Assembly (NCBI GenBank): GCA_963817135.1 | Contig: CAWFNG010000001.1 | Span: 372,001-436,000 of the forward strand | Length of the DNA stretch: 64,000 bases | Direction: 5' to 3' | Source: VAZQ01 sp963817135 | GTDB lineage: Bacteria > Pseudomonadota > Alphaproteobacteria > Rhizobiales > Xanthobacteraceae | Shown here: in pieces, positions 31,305 to 40,867 of the stretch | How positions within the stretch are numbered: position 1 is the first letter of the stretch | Layout: each line of letters opens with the position of its first letter | Position numbers and translations under genes: made by a program | The notes under the pieces: model-generated | Databases searched by the model: none | The model's input: only the letters and a program-made list of their open reading frames with translations | What the model was told of the DNA's origin: nothing

Positions 31305-32258
31305 ATGCACGCCATCGCCGGAGTAATCATGCTTGCCGCCGCGACGGCCTGGGGCGCTGCTGCTGCGAGCGCGCAGACCTATCCGTCGCGTCCGATCAAC
31401 GTGATCGTGCCGTTTCCACCGGGGGGCAATACCGACATCATGGCGCGCGCGCTGCAGAACGAAATCTCCAAGACGCTGGGTCAGACGGTGGTCATCGTCA
31501 ACAAAGGCGGTGCCGCCGGCACGCTTGGCATCCTCGATCTCATACGAGCTGCACCCGATGGCTACACCATCGCGCTTACGCCGAACAATCCGGTGACGGC
31601 ACAGCCGCATTTGCAGAAGCTGCCCTACGCCGTCGATAGCTTCCGCTACATCTGCCTCACCTATTACGCGCCGTATGTGCTGATCGCAGGACCGCAGGCG
31701 CCGTTCAAGACATTCGAGGAATTTGTCAGCTTCGCCAAGGCGAAGCCGGAAAATCTCATCTACGGCCATCCGGGTGTCGCAAGCCAGCCGCATCTCGGAA
31801 TGCTGGCGGTGCTCAAGGCGATCGGCGCCAGCGGCCTCGGCGTGCCGTTCACCGGCGCCGGTCCGATGGCGCATGCGCTCCTCAGCGGCACCGTAATGGC
31901 GATTACCGAAACGCCGGCCGTCGCTGCGGCGAGCAATCTGCCGGTGCTTGCCGCGCTCTCCGACGCGCGCATCCCTGCGCTCCCCGATGTGCGCACGATG
32001 CAGGAACTCGGATACCCCGCCACGGCTTTCACGGCTGGCGGGGTGCTCGCCCCTGCAAACACGCCACTCGCAGCGGTGGACACGCTGGAGAGGGCATGCG
32101 CGCAAGCGACAGCGACTGCGGAGTACAAAGCTATCGCCGCGCGCCTCAATGTCGAGGCGCGGTATTTGCCCGGCGAGGCTTTCCGCAACCTGTTTGAGGC
32201 GGATTCGGTGGAAAATGCCGATGCCATCAGACGCTCAGGCTTGGCCGCTAGCAAATAG
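31305..32258 (+). CDS. Bug/TctC-family tripartite tricarboxylate transporter receptor
   Basis: 317 residues with signal peptide (MHAIAGVIMLAAATAWGAAA, cleavage after ASA) and the family core YPSRPINVIVPFPPGGNTDI and APDGYTIALTPNN. Periplasmic solute receptors of this family bind carboxylates or aromatic acids. No TctA or TctB membrane partner is nearby, as is common for Bug proteins. It is followed 30 bp later by an ABC-type binding protein on the same strand. Confidence 0.9.
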   Translation: MHAIAGVIMLAAATAWGAAAASAQTYPSRPINVIVPFPPGGNTDIMARALQNEISKTLGQTVVIVNKGGAAGTLGILDLIRAAPDGYTIALTPNNPVTAQPHLQKLPYAVDSFRYICLTYYAPYVLIAGPQAPFKTFEEFVSFAKAKPENLIYGHPGVASQPHLGMLAVLKAIGASGLGVPFTGAGPMAHALLSGTVMAITETPAVAAASNLPVLAALSDARIPALPDVRTMQELGYPATAFTAGGVLAPANTPLAAVDTLERACAQATATAEYKAIAARLNVEARYLPGEAFRNLFEADSVENADAIRRSGLAASK

Positions 32259-32287
32259 CATCATCAAACGACAGATTAAGGATTCCT

Positions 32288-33251
32288 ATGACCCGTTTCC
32301 TGATGAATGTTGTTCTTGCGATCGCGGCAGGCGCTTCGCTCCTGCCCACGACCGGCCGCGCCGACGACACACTGAAGCTGGCCGTAGGCGCCCCCAACAA
32401 CTGGGATAGCGGCCTGCCCGACATCGGGAAGCGCGCGGGCATCTTTAAGAAGCACGAACTCGACCTTGACATTCTCTATACCAATGGCGGTGGCGAGACC
32501 TTACAGGCCGTCATCTCCGGCAGTGTCGACCTTGGTATCGCGAGCCGGAACGAGCAGCGTGCTCGGCGCCTTCGCGAAGGGCGCGCCGGTGCGAATCCTG
32601 CTGGCGGGAACGACGGGCGCGGGCGATCTCTTTTGGTACGTGCCAGCGCCCTCGCCGCTTAAATCATTCAAGGACCTTGACGGCAGGACGGTCGCCTACT
32701 CCACCAATGGTGCCTCGACCCATATCACCGTGCTTGCGCTGATCAAACATTTCGGCGTTGCAGCCAGGCCGCTGTCGACCGGAGCCGCCGCGGTGACGAT
32801 GACGCAAGCCATGTCGGGGCAAATCGACGTCGGCTGGGCCTCGCCTCCGTTCGGGCTCGAAGCGCTCGACGAAGGCAGGATCCGATTGATCGCGCGCGGC
32901 AGCGACGCGCCATCGACCCACGATCAGACCGTGCGCGTGCATGTCGTCAATGCCGGCGCGCTGGCGCAGCGGCGGGCCGTGCTGGAGCGGTTCGCAGCCG
33001 CCTATCGCGAGGCATACGACTGGCTTTACGACAATCCGGAAGGCGTGAAGGTTTATGCCGGTTACGGCAAGGTGTCTGAAAAGCTCGCGATCCGCATCCG
33101 CGACGAATTCCTGACGAAGGAGGCGCTGCAGCCCGACCGTGTGCTCGGTCTCGATCAGGTCGTGCGCGACGCAATCGATTTCAAGTTCATGACAGCGCCA
33201 TTGTCGAAGGAGCAGCTCGCCGAGGCAATTCGAATTCCGCCACGGAAGTAA
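32288..33251 (+). pseudogene. SsuA/TauA/NMT1-type ABC substrate-binding protein, one frameshift
   Basis: 320 residues after repair. Signal peptide MTRFLMNVVLAIAAGASLLP; NWDSGLPDIGKRAGIFKKHE and GGGETLQAVISGSVDLGIA are the family pattern. One extra A at about 32542 breaks the frame before AGTSSVLGAFAKGAPVRI; the remainder runs to 33251. It would deliver a sulfonate, amine or aromatic ligand to the ABC permeases encoded at 37.3-39.7 kb (inference from family and proximity). Confidence 0.8.
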
Positions 33252-33269
33252 AGGTGGGGAGCTCCTCGA

Positions 33270-34152
33270 TCAATAAGGCCGTCCCATTCCCTGCACGGTC
33301 GTGCGCAGCAACAGCCGCCGCTGGTCCGCAGGGAAATCGGTGCGGGCGTGAACTCGAGCAACGGTTGTCCCAGACGACCAGGTCGCCCACACGCCAGACA
33401 TGGGTATAGACGAACTCCGGCTTCTCGGAGTGGTCGTAAAGAAAATTCAGCAGCGCCTCGCTCTCGGCTTCAGGCAAGCCCTCGATTCGCACCGACATCA
33501 GCCGGTTGATGTAGAGTGCCTTGCGCCTGGTCTCCTCGTGCGTACGCACGACCGGATGCACCGCCTGGCTCGTCGCATCGACGCCCTGCTTGTCGCCGCG
33601 CTTGACCGAATTGTAGACGTAGTAGTTCACCGCCTTGAGTCCCTCGAGCCTTGTCTTCATCGCCGGGTCGAGCGCGGCATAGGCGGCGGTGCCGCTCGCG
33701 AACAGCGTATCCCCGCCATGGGTCGGGATCTCCACCGAATAAAGCAAGGTAGCCTTGTGCGGGTCGGGACGGTGGATGGTGTCATGATGGAACATCATCT
33801 CGCCGTCGGGCAGCGCACCGATGGTTTCTCCGTTCTCGCGGATATTCGAGATCAGCATGATGTTGGGAAGAATCCTGGAGAAGCCCTTGGGCAAGGTGTG
33901 CGCGGGCCGCCCAAGCACTGCGAATTCGCCGAATATACCGGTGACGCGGATCAGGTCTTCCTGCGTCAGATCCTGGCCACGGAATACGAGCACCGCGTGG
34001 TCGAGGAAGGCGCGATAGATGGCCGAAGCCGTCTCCGGCGCCACCGGCTTGCGCAGATCGATGCCCCTGACCTCGCAGCCGATGTGCCTGCTCAGCGGAA
34101 GAAATTGCAGCGCCAAGTCCGCCGCGCGCTCGCGTGACGAGATCATGCTCAT
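33270..34152 (-). pseudogene. TauD/TfdA-family 2-oxoglutarate dioxygenase, frameshifted near the end
   Basis: 293 residues after repair, from ATG 34152 (GGGAGA upstream). Fe(II)-binding HxD is in MMFHHDTIHRP. One extra base at about 33353 separates VVWDNRCS from VHARTDFPADQRRLLLRTTV, which holds the third iron ligand His and the 2-oxoglutarate Arg. Enzymes of this class release sulfite from taurine or cleave aryloxy-alkanoates. It is last in a run of minus-strand genes (ABC transporter, monooxygenase, TctC). Confidence 0.8.
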
Positions 34153-34174
34153 GGGGCATCTCCCTCGATCGTCA

Positions 34175-35155
34175 TCATTGTGCGGCATCCTTGCGGCGAA
34201 GGCCGGCCGCTTCGAGCGCTGCCTTGTATAGCACGATATCCGACCGGATCATCTTTGCGAGGTCGTCCGGTGTGTCGCTCACAGTTTCGATGCCGACATT
34301 GCTCAGTGTCCTGACAAATTCGCCATCGCGGCTCATTGCCGCGATCGCGTTCGAGAGTCGTTCCACGACTGGCTGCGGCGTTCCGGAAGGCACGAAAAGA
34401 CCATGCCAGCCGATCATCGCGAAGCCGGGGACGGTTTCAGCCACGGTGGGAATATCGGGGAAGGCCGCAGATCGCTTCTCGCTCGACAAGGCAAGCAGAC
34501 GAAGCTTCTTGCTGCGAACCTGTTCGATGATGTCGGTAATATTGCCGAAGAACATCTGCACCGTGCCGGCCAGCAGAGCTGAAATCGCCGGCGGCATGCT
34601 CTGATAGGGCACGGCAAGCATATCGAGCCGCAGGCGGGAGGCGAGCAATGCGGGCGCAAGCTGGCTGGACGAGCCAACGCCGCCGACTGAATAGTTGATC
34701 GCGCCGGGACGCGCCTTGACGTAACTGACAAAATCAGCGAGCGAGCGCACCGGCAGATCCGGATGCACTGTGAAGGCCATGGCGTTATAAGCGATCATGC
34801 CGACCGGGGCCAAATCCTTCACCGGCTCGTATGCCACCTTCTGCATCTGCGGCACGACGGTGAGCGGCGCGCCACCGGCGAGATAGAGGGTATAGCCATC
34901 CTTGGGAGCACGGGCTGCGGCTTCGGTGCCGATCGCGCCGCCCGCTCCGCCGCGGTTGTCCACCACGAACGGCTGGCCGAATGCCTTGGCAAAGCGGTCC
35001 GCCACCAGCCGCGCGATGACGTCGGTGATGCCACCGGGACCGTAAGGGATGATCAGCTTGACCGGGCGGCTTGGCCAATCCTGCGCGTTTGTCGCGACAG
35101 CGCCCCACGACAGCATCGCTCCAGCGATGAGCAGCAGGGCTGGGATTCGGTGCAT
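34175..35155 (-). CDS. Bug/TctC-family solute receptor
   Basis: 326 residues from ATG 35155: signal peptide MHRIPALLLIAGAMLSWGAV, then DWPSRPVKLIIPYGPGGITD, APKDGYTLYLAGGAP and GLFVPSGTPQPVVERL near the end. Periplasmic receptor, ligand unknown; its place between a FAD monooxygenase and a TauD-type oxygenase suggests an aromatic or sulfonated substrate. A start at 35185 is possible but would put residues before the signal peptide. Confidence 0.9.
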   Translation of the reverse strand: MHRIPALLLIAGAMLSWGAVATNAQDWPSRPVKLIIPYGPGGITDVIARLVADRFAKAFGQPFVVDNRGGAGGAIGTEAAARAPKDGYTLYLAGGAPLTVVPQMQKVAYEPVKDLAPVGMIAYNAMAFTVHPDLPVRSLADFVSYVKARPGAINYSVGGVGSSSQLAPALLASRLRLDMLAVPYQSMPPAISALLAGTVQMFFGNITDIIEQVRSKKLRLLALSSEKRSAAFPDIPTVAETVPGFAMIGWHGLFVPSGTPQPVVERLSNAIAAMSRDGEFVRTLSNVGIETVSDTPDDLAKMIRSDIVLYKAALEAAGLRRKDAAQ

Positions 35156-35193
35156 TGCCTTTGGGCCTCGAAACAAAGCAGCCATGCCCGCGA

Positions 35194-36387
35194 TCAAATC
35201 GCGATCGCGGTGGCGTCGTAGTTGTACAGCCAGTCCATCCGCTCCCGCAGGCGGACTTGCTGCCACTCGCGCGCGACCTCGTCGGCAATCCGGTCCTTGT
35301 CGGCAAGCGCCGGCGCAAACGCGCTCGCCTTGTTCTCGCTGGCCTTGCGGACAACCATGGAGGTCCGCTCCCTGCGGATCTCCTCGTAACGGGCGAAGGC
35401 CGCGTCCGGGTCGCCGAAATACTTGTCGAGACAGGCCGCGACGACATAGCCGTCCTCGATAGACATCACGCCGCCCTGGCCCAGGAACGGCAGCGTCGGA
35501 TGGCACGCATCGCCGAGCAAGGTGACGCGGCCCTTCGACCAGGCCTCCATCGGCTCGCGGATCATCATGGCCCATTTGTACGGCGTCTCGATCTGATCGA
35601 TCATGCGCTGAACGTCGGCGTGCCAACCGCGGAAATCGTTGCGCAGCTCCTGCGTGGTGCCCACCGTGGACCAGGATTCGACCTGCCAATCGGCGCGCTC
35701 CGACATGCTCACGAAGTTCATGATTTCACCGCGGCGTACCGGATAGTTCAGGACGCTGCCGTGTGGGCCAAGCCAGTTCATTCCGACCATGCGGGCAAGA
35801 TGGGGCGGGAGCTTCTGCATCGGGATCAAGCCGCGCCAGGCGATGCAGCCGGTGAACACCGGCCTGCTCGGCCCAAACAGGCAGACGCGCACCTTGGAAT
35901 GGATGCCGTCCGCGCCGATCGCATAAGGCGCCTTGACGGTGCTGCCGTCCTCGAACGTCACTTCGGCGTGTCCGGCGCGGGAGGCGACCGAGACGCATCG
36001 CTTGTTCAGCGTGATGGCATCGGGCTTGTGCGAGCGGACCGCATCGGCAAGCAGGCCATGCAGGTCGCCGCGGTGAAGCATGAGGTGCGGCGTGCCGAAA
36101 CGCTCGATGCTTTTTTCACCAAGGTCGAACCAGTTCCAGGTTTCGCCGGTGCTCCAGTGGCGCAGCTCGCGACGCTCCGGCCGAACCTGAACTTTGGCGA
36201 GGGCCGCTTCCAGGCCGAGCGCAAACAGGACGCGAGTGCCGTTGGAGCTGATCTGGATGCCGGCACCGACCTCCTTGAGCTGGTTCGACTGCTCGTAAAC
36301 CTGGACATCGATGGCGCGCTTGAGCAAGGCCAGCGCCGCGGCCAATCCACCGATGCCGGCACCGATGACAACGACATTTTTGGACAC
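35194..36387 (-). CDS. FAD-dependent aromatic monooxygenase (salicylate/hydroxybenzoate hydroxylase type)
   Basis: 397 residues from GTG 36387. Dinucleotide motif VVVIGAGIGGLAAALALLKR, the DG motif in GADGIHSKVR and the second FAD motif LLGDACHPTLPFLGQGG define group A flavoprotein monooxygenases. They hydroxylate phenolic acids with NAD(P)H and O2. Start is 11 bp after the stop of the ModA-like gene, so cotranscribed. The exact substrate cannot be told; 3-hydroxybenzoate 6-hydroxylase and salicylate hydroxylase are near relatives. Confidence 0.88.
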   Translation of the reverse strand: MSKNVVVIGAGIGGLAAALALLKRAIDVQVYEQSNQLKEVGAGIQISSNGTRVLFALGLEAALAKVQVRPERRELRHWSTGETWNWFDLGEKSIERFGTPHLMLHRGDLHGLLADAVRSHKPDAITLNKRCVSVASRAGHAEVTFEDGSTVKAPYAIGADGIHSKVRVCLFGPSRPVFTGCIAWRGLIPMQKLPPHLARMVGMNWLGPHGSVLNYPVRRGEIMNFVSMSERADWQVESWSTVGTTQELRNDFRGWHADVQRMIDQIETPYKWAMMIREPMEAWSKGRVTLLGDACHPTLPFLGQGGVMSIEDGYVVAACLDKYFGDPDAAFARYEEIRRERTSMVVRKASENKASAFAPALADKDRIADEVAREWQQVRLRERMDWLYNYDATAIAI

Positions 36388-36398
36388 AGCTGCGCGGG

Positions 36399-37197
36399 CT
36401 ATCGTTGTGAGACTGGCATCAGCCCGGCCTTCACGATCACCGGCGCCGCATCGGGCGATGCAAGGAAGCGGATCAGCGCACGCCCCGCATCGGGCTGTTG
36501 GACCCCACTGGTTAGCGCGCCCGCGAAGAAAGTCATGGGTTGGACCTCGGCCGGAATGGTGCCGACGAAAGAAATTCCAGGGACGTGTATCAGCTCGCTG
36601 ACCTGCTGGAAGCCGATCTCCGCTTCGCCACGCGCGACAACCGCGGCCACCGGCTCGCCGGACGGAGGTCCTCGCACCTTTCGGCTCTTGCCGGCGATCT
36701 GGTCTGCGATGCCGAGCTTGGGGAACAACGTGGTCGACAGATAGGTGCCGCTCCCGCTGTCCGAATACGCGATCGACTTTGCGGCCAGCAGCGTGTTCCG
36801 GAGTGCCTCGACGCTGCCGATATCCGGCTTTACAGCCCCGGCGCGCACCACCATGCCGATCAGCGAGCGGGCGAGATCGATCTTGCTGTCGGCGCGTACC
36901 AATCCTCGCCTGCCTAGCTCGTCGGCCGCTCGCTCCATCCAGGATCACGACATCCGCGGCCTCGCCGCGCGCGAGTTGGGTGGGAATCGCCTCGGGCGAG
37001 TCTCCCATCGATGGGCCGCGCGCCGTAACCAGGCGGTGGCCGCTCGCGCGCTCGAAAGCCGGGCCCAGTTCGGAATAGACCCGATAAAAGCCGGCCGAGA
37101 TCATCACGTGCACATCCGCGGCAGATGCCGCCCCCGCGATCGGGAACACGGCCGCACCAATCGTGGATAGCCAGTGAGCAAGCGACTTCGGCGTCAT
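36399..37197 (-). pseudogene. ModA-like periplasmic substrate-binding protein, one frameshift
   Basis: 265 residues after repair. Signal peptide from ATG 37197 (MTPKSLAHWLSTIGAAVFPI), then VHVMISAGFYRVYSELGPAF and EAADVVILDG; one extra base near 36940 shifts to MERAADELGRRGLVRAD, and the rest includes YSDSGSGTYLSTTLFPKLG and a normal end. Related to molybdate-type binding proteins (extracellular binding protein family 1-like). It may be the binding partner of the ABC permeases upstream or an orphan. Confidence 0.75.
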
Positions 37198-37324
37198 AAC
37201 GCTCCTCCCGCCAAGCGAGGTAACGACGCAAGCGCAAACAGTTCCATCTCGCAAGTGCCATTTCCAATAATGCCACAGGCAAAGTCAGGTACCACGCCCC
37301 CGGACTGGGCTGACCTGTTGGAAA

Positions 37325-38164
37325 TCACACCGTGCTCGGCGCCAATGCTTCCTGATGCCAGAGCAGAAGACGGCGCCGTGCCATGGCCAGGCCCTTGACG
37401 ATGACATAGCCGATCACCGCAATTTCCAGAATGCCGGCGAACACGCCGCGCAAATCGGCAAAGCGCGAGGCGGTGTTCATGGCGCCGCCGAGCCCGTAAC
37501 CGCCCATGAACATTTCCGTCACGATCGAGACGATCAGCGCGATCGGCAGCGCTACCTGCAGGCCGGTGATGATCTGCGGCAGCGCGGCGGGAACCGCGAT
37601 CTGAAAAAGAAGCTCGCGCTCGCCCGCCCCCATGTTGCGCGCGGACCACAGGAGTTCGCGCTCGACCCCGCGGATGCCGATGACGGTTGCGGTGACCACG
37701 GGAAAGATCGCCTCGATCGCCACCATGGAAATCTTCGAAATGTCATAGACGCCGAGCCAGAGGATCACGACCGGCAGGAATGCGATCTTCGGCATGGGAA
37801 AGCCGACGGAGATGATCGGGTCGAAGAACCAGTGCGCAATGCCGTTGCGGGAAATCGCCATCCCCAGGGCGACGCCGGCAATTGCCCCGATCAGGAATCC
37901 GGCAAGCGCGCGATAGAGGGTCACCGCGGTGTTGAGCAGGAGATCGCCTGCAACGAGATCGTTCCAGATGCGCTCGATCACCTGCGTCAGCGGCGGCAGC
38001 ATGAACGGCGTCACCGCGCCGGAGCGGGCAAACAGCTCCCAGGCGAGCGCAAGCGCAATGACCGAGCTTACCCGGGCAAGCCCCCAGCCGAGCGATCGCA
38101 ACGCGTGGCGCGCGGCACCAAGCATCGCGGTTTCGCCCCCGCGCGCGGGCATCATGCCTGCCAT
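37325..38164 (-). CDS. ABC transporter permease (SsuC/TauC type)
   Basis: 279 residues, about six transmembrane helices, with the permease EAA loop ELLWSARNMGAGERELLFQI. Inner-membrane channel for a sulfonate/nitrate/taurine-type importer. Its start overlaps the end of the preceding permease gene by 13 bp, so the ATPase and two permeases form one unit, giving a heterodimeric channel. Confidence 0.9.
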   Translation of the reverse strand: MAGMMPARGGETAMLGAARHALRSLGWGLARVSSVIALALAWELFARSGAVTPFMLPPLTQVIERIWNDLVAGDLLLNTAVTLYRALAGFLIGAIAGVALGMAISRNGIAHWFFDPIISVGFPMPKIAFLPVVILWLGVYDISKISMVAIEAIFPVVTATVIGIRGVERELLWSARNMGAGERELLFQIAVPAALPQIITGLQVALPIALIVSIVTEMFMGGYGLGGAMNTASRFADLRGVFAGILEIAVIGYVIVKGLAMARRRLLLWHQEALAPSTV

Positions 38165-38904
38165 CGCAGCATCCTGTGCATGACAAGGAGATAACCGCGA
38201 TCGGCGAGAAAGCCGAGAAACGCGACGGTGAGCACCACCGCATACATGGCATCGTAGCTGCCGCTTGCGCCGAGAAAGCCGATGAGATTACCGAGCCCTT
38301 GCTGCGCGGCGATCAATTCGGAACTCACCAGCAGGATGAAGGAGAGCGCCACCGCGGTGCGGATGCCGTTGAGCACCTCCGGCAGCGCGCTCGGCACGAC
38401 CACGTCCCACAACATGCGCATGCGGTTTGCCCCCATGCTGCGCGCCGACCACACCAACGCCTGCTCGCTGCCGCGCGCACCATTGAAGGCGCCGATGGTC
38501 ACCGGCAGCATGCAGCCGAGGAAAATCAGCAAAATCTTCGATCCGTTGCCGAAGCCGAGCCATATGACCGTGACCGGTATGAGCGCCGATTTCGGCATCG
38601 GGTAAAACATTTCAACGAGCGGACTGATGAGCACATGGACGGGGCGCCACCAGGCCATGATGATTCCCAGCGCCGACCCGATCACGACGGCCAGAAACAA
38701 CCCGGCTCCCGCTCGCCATAGCGAGGCGGCGCCATTGGTGATGAGGTCGCCGTCGCGCAGAAGCTCGACCCATGCGGCTGCCACTTGCGTGAGCGGCGGC
38801 AACGCCAAGGTGGAGACAATGCCGCTGCGCGCAGCGAGCTCCCAGGCGAGCGCCAGCAACACAAGCGGAAGATAGCGAAGGAGTGCCGGCTGCATGCGTT
38901 TCAC
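38152..38904 (-). CDS. ABC transporter permease, second subunit (SsuC/TauC type)
   Basis: 250 residues, about six helices; EAA loop region VWSARSMGANRMRMLWDVVV. It overlaps the ATPase gene by 4 bp (ATGA) and the next permease by 13 bp. Two different permeases in one nitrate/sulfonate-type importer is unusual but known. Confidence 0.9.
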   Translation of the reverse strand: MKRMQPALLRYLPLVLLALAWELAARSGIVSTLALPPLTQVAAAWVELLRDGDLITNGAASLWRAGAGLFLAVVIGSALGIIMAWWRPVHVLISPLVEMFYPMPKSALIPVTVIWLGFGNGSKILLIFLGCMLPVTIGAFNGARGSEQALVWSARSMGANRMRMLWDVVVPSALPEVLNGIRTAVALSFILLVSSELIAAQQGLGNLIGFLGASGSYDAMYAVVLTVAFLGFLADRGYLLVMHRMLRWQA

Positions 38905-39692
38905 GTCGTATGCGCCTCCTGCGCCTTGATCGCTTCGATACGCACGAGATCCCAGATTTCGTCGACCTTGTCGACAAATGCCTTGGCCTTGAAAATATTG
39001 CTGCCGTTCTTCTCGAACCGCGTTTCGACGATGGTCTTGATGCGGCCGGGACGCGCCGACATTACCGCGACTCGGTCGGCCAGATAGACCGCTTCCTGCA
39101 CGTCATGGGTCACGAAGATGACGGTCTTGGGGGTGCGCTGCCAGATGCTCAGGAGCTCCGACTGCATCAGGCTGCGGGTCTGCGCATCGAGTGCACCGAA
39201 GGGCTCGTCCATGAGCAGGATAGTGGGATCGAACGCGAGCGTGCGGGCAATCGCGGTACGCTGGCGCATTCCGCCGGAAAGCTGCGAGGGGTAGCTGTCC
39301 TCGAAGCCGCGCAAGCCGACGAGATCGATGAACGCTTGTGCGCGCTTTTCGCGCTCCGCGCGCGGAAGTCCCATGCGCTCGAGTCCATATAGGATGTTGC
39401 CGCGCACCGTCTTCCACGGAAACAGCGCAAAATGCTGGAATACAATGCCCCGGTCCGGACCCGGCGCGCTGACCGGCCTGCTGTCAACCAGGATCCTGCC
39501 GGTCTCGATGGGAAGAAACCCGCCGATCAGATAAAGCAGCGTTGACTTGCCGCAGCCCGATGGCCCAAGCAGCGCAACGAACTCGCGGCTGCGCACTTCG
39601 AGCGAAACCTCCTGCAATGCCAGCACCGCGCGTCCGCTGGGCGGCCGATAGAGATGGCTCACACCGTCGATCGCGATCTGCGCTTGCGTCAT
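38901..39692 (-). CDS. ABC transporter ATP-binding protein (SsuB/TauB/NrtD type)
   Basis: 263 residues: Walker A LLGPSGCGKSTLL, Q-loop FQHFALFPWKTV, signature QLSGGMRQRTAIARTLA, Walker B ILLMDEPFGALD, H-loop FVTHDVQEA. ATPase of a nitrate/sulfonate/taurine importer; first gene of the minus-strand cluster running to 33.3 kb. Its promoter region is occupied by the palindromic repeat starting at 39735. Confidence 0.95.
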   Translation of the reverse strand: MTQAQIAIDGVSHLYRPPSGRAVLALQEVSLEVRSREFVALLGPSGCGKSTLLYLIGGFLPIETGRILVDSRPVSAPGPDRGIVFQHFALFPWKTVRGNILYGLERMGLPRAEREKRAQAFIDLVGLRGFEDSYPSQLSGGMRQRTAIARTLAFDPTILLMDEPFGALDAQTRSLMQSELLSIWQRTPKTVIFVTHDVQEAVYLADRVAVMSARPGRIKTIVETRFEKNGSNIFKAKAFVDKVDEIWDLVRIEAIKAQEAHTT

Positions 39693-39734
39693 TCTCGGAC
39701 AATCCTATACAGCATCATGCGCTTGCGGTGTGGA

Positions 39735-39902
39735 CTAGTGCGGTGAATTTGAAGTTCCTATCATTACCGGCCGCACGCTCGTTTAGGAACTTCAAATTCA
39801 AACCCGCACTAGAAATCATAGAGTTGCTAGTGGTCCTTAAATTCCGAAGTTCGCACCTGAACGTGCCGCGAGTACTGGCGAACTTCGGAATCGGACCACT
39901 AG
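39735..39902. repeat. Double-hairpin repeat element, copy 1
   Basis: Two adjacent imperfect palindromes. Arm A: CTAGTGCGGTGAATTTGAAG with its inverse ending CGCACTAG (39735-39812). Arm B: CTAGTGGTCC with GAAGTTCGC, inverse GCGAACTTCGGAATC to ACTAG (39827-39902). Spacer is 14 bp. Both start and end with CTAG. Nearly identical to copy 2 at 40894-41060. Confidence 0.85.
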
Positions 39903-40867
39903 AAAGCATTGCGTGCATTGCTGCCTGCTTTGCTTGGTGGGTCACCGTCTCGCCAGCGCAGGCACAAAGCTGGCCGGCGCGGCCCATAAAATTTATCGTC
40001 TCGCAGGCTGCCGGTGGGACGCCTGATATCACCTGCCGCCTCATTACGGATAAGGTATCGCGCGCGCTCGGCCAGCAGATCGTGGTCGAGAACCGGCCGG
40101 GCGGCGGCAATATTATCGGCGCGCAGGCTGCTGCGCGCTCGCCGCCCGACGCCTACACCTTTTTCTTCGCGACCTCGGCGGCGCTCGTTACCAATCCCTA
40201 CACCTTCAAATCGCTTCCTTACGACCCCGTGCGCGATTTCGTGGCGGTCGCGATGGTTGGCGGCAACCCGTTCTTTCTATTGGCGCACCCGGCGCTCGAA
40301 GCAAAGACTTTGCCCGACTTGATTGCACGCGATCACGCCCAGCCGGGAAAGCTTACGGCTGCGACCGACGGTCAGCGAAATTTCTCCGGCATGCTGATGG
40401 CCTGGTTCAACAAACGCGCAGGCACCTCCATCGTGCAGGTGCCGTACGCCACCATGCCGCAAGGGGTGCAGGATACGATGGCCGGCCGGGTGCAGCTCAC
40501 GGTGCTGGCGCCGGCTTCGGCGGCGCCGCTCATGGCGCAGCATCAATTGCGCGGCTTGGCCGTCAGCTCGGCCGACCGCCTCCCCGGGTTCGAGGCGGTG
40601 CCCGCCATTGCCGAGACGCTGCCAGGTTTCGAGTTCCGTGGCTGGTTCGCGGTGGTTGCCCCGGCTGGTACCCCGTCGGATGCGATCGGGCGCATGAACC
40701 ATGAAATCGGCGAGGCCTTGAGGGATGTCGAGACCGCAAAGCGGCTGCGGGAAATCGGCTTCTACCCGCAAGCGCCGGGCACTTCCGAGGAAGCCGCAGC
40801 CTATATCCAGGCCCAACGGGAGGTCTGGGGCGGGATCGTTCGGGAGATTGGCATTGAGCCGGAATAA
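39902..40867 (+). CDS. Bug/TctC-family receptor, 5' end replaced by a repeat
   Basis: The frame reads a signal-peptide tail (AACFAWWVTVSPAQAQ), then SWPARPIKFIVSQAAGGTPD and the normal receptor body to RIEIGIEPE-like end (IVREIGIEPE). The repeat copy 1 ends exactly where the signal peptide begins; no ATG or GTG start with a ribosome site lies between, and ATT 39908 is the only start-like codon there. The frame is open back through the repeat, so translation might begin inside it. Probably silenced or re-driven by the insertion. Confidence 0.75.
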   Translation, partial: ESIACIAACFAWWVTVSPAQAQSWPARPIKFIVSQAAGGTPDITCRLITDKVSRALGQQIVVENRPGGGNIIGAQAAARSPPDAYTFFFATSAALVTNPYTFKSLPYDPVRDFVAVAMVGGNPFFLLAHPALEAKTLPDLIARDHAQPGKLTAATDGQRNFSGMLMAWFNKRAGTSIVQVPYATMPQGVQDTMAGRVQLTVLAPASAAPLMAQHQLRGLAVSSADRLPGFEAVPAIAETLPGFEFRGWFAVVAPAGTPSDAIGRMNHEIGEALRDVETAKRLREIGFYPQAPGTSEEAAAYIQAQREVWGGIVREIGIEPE

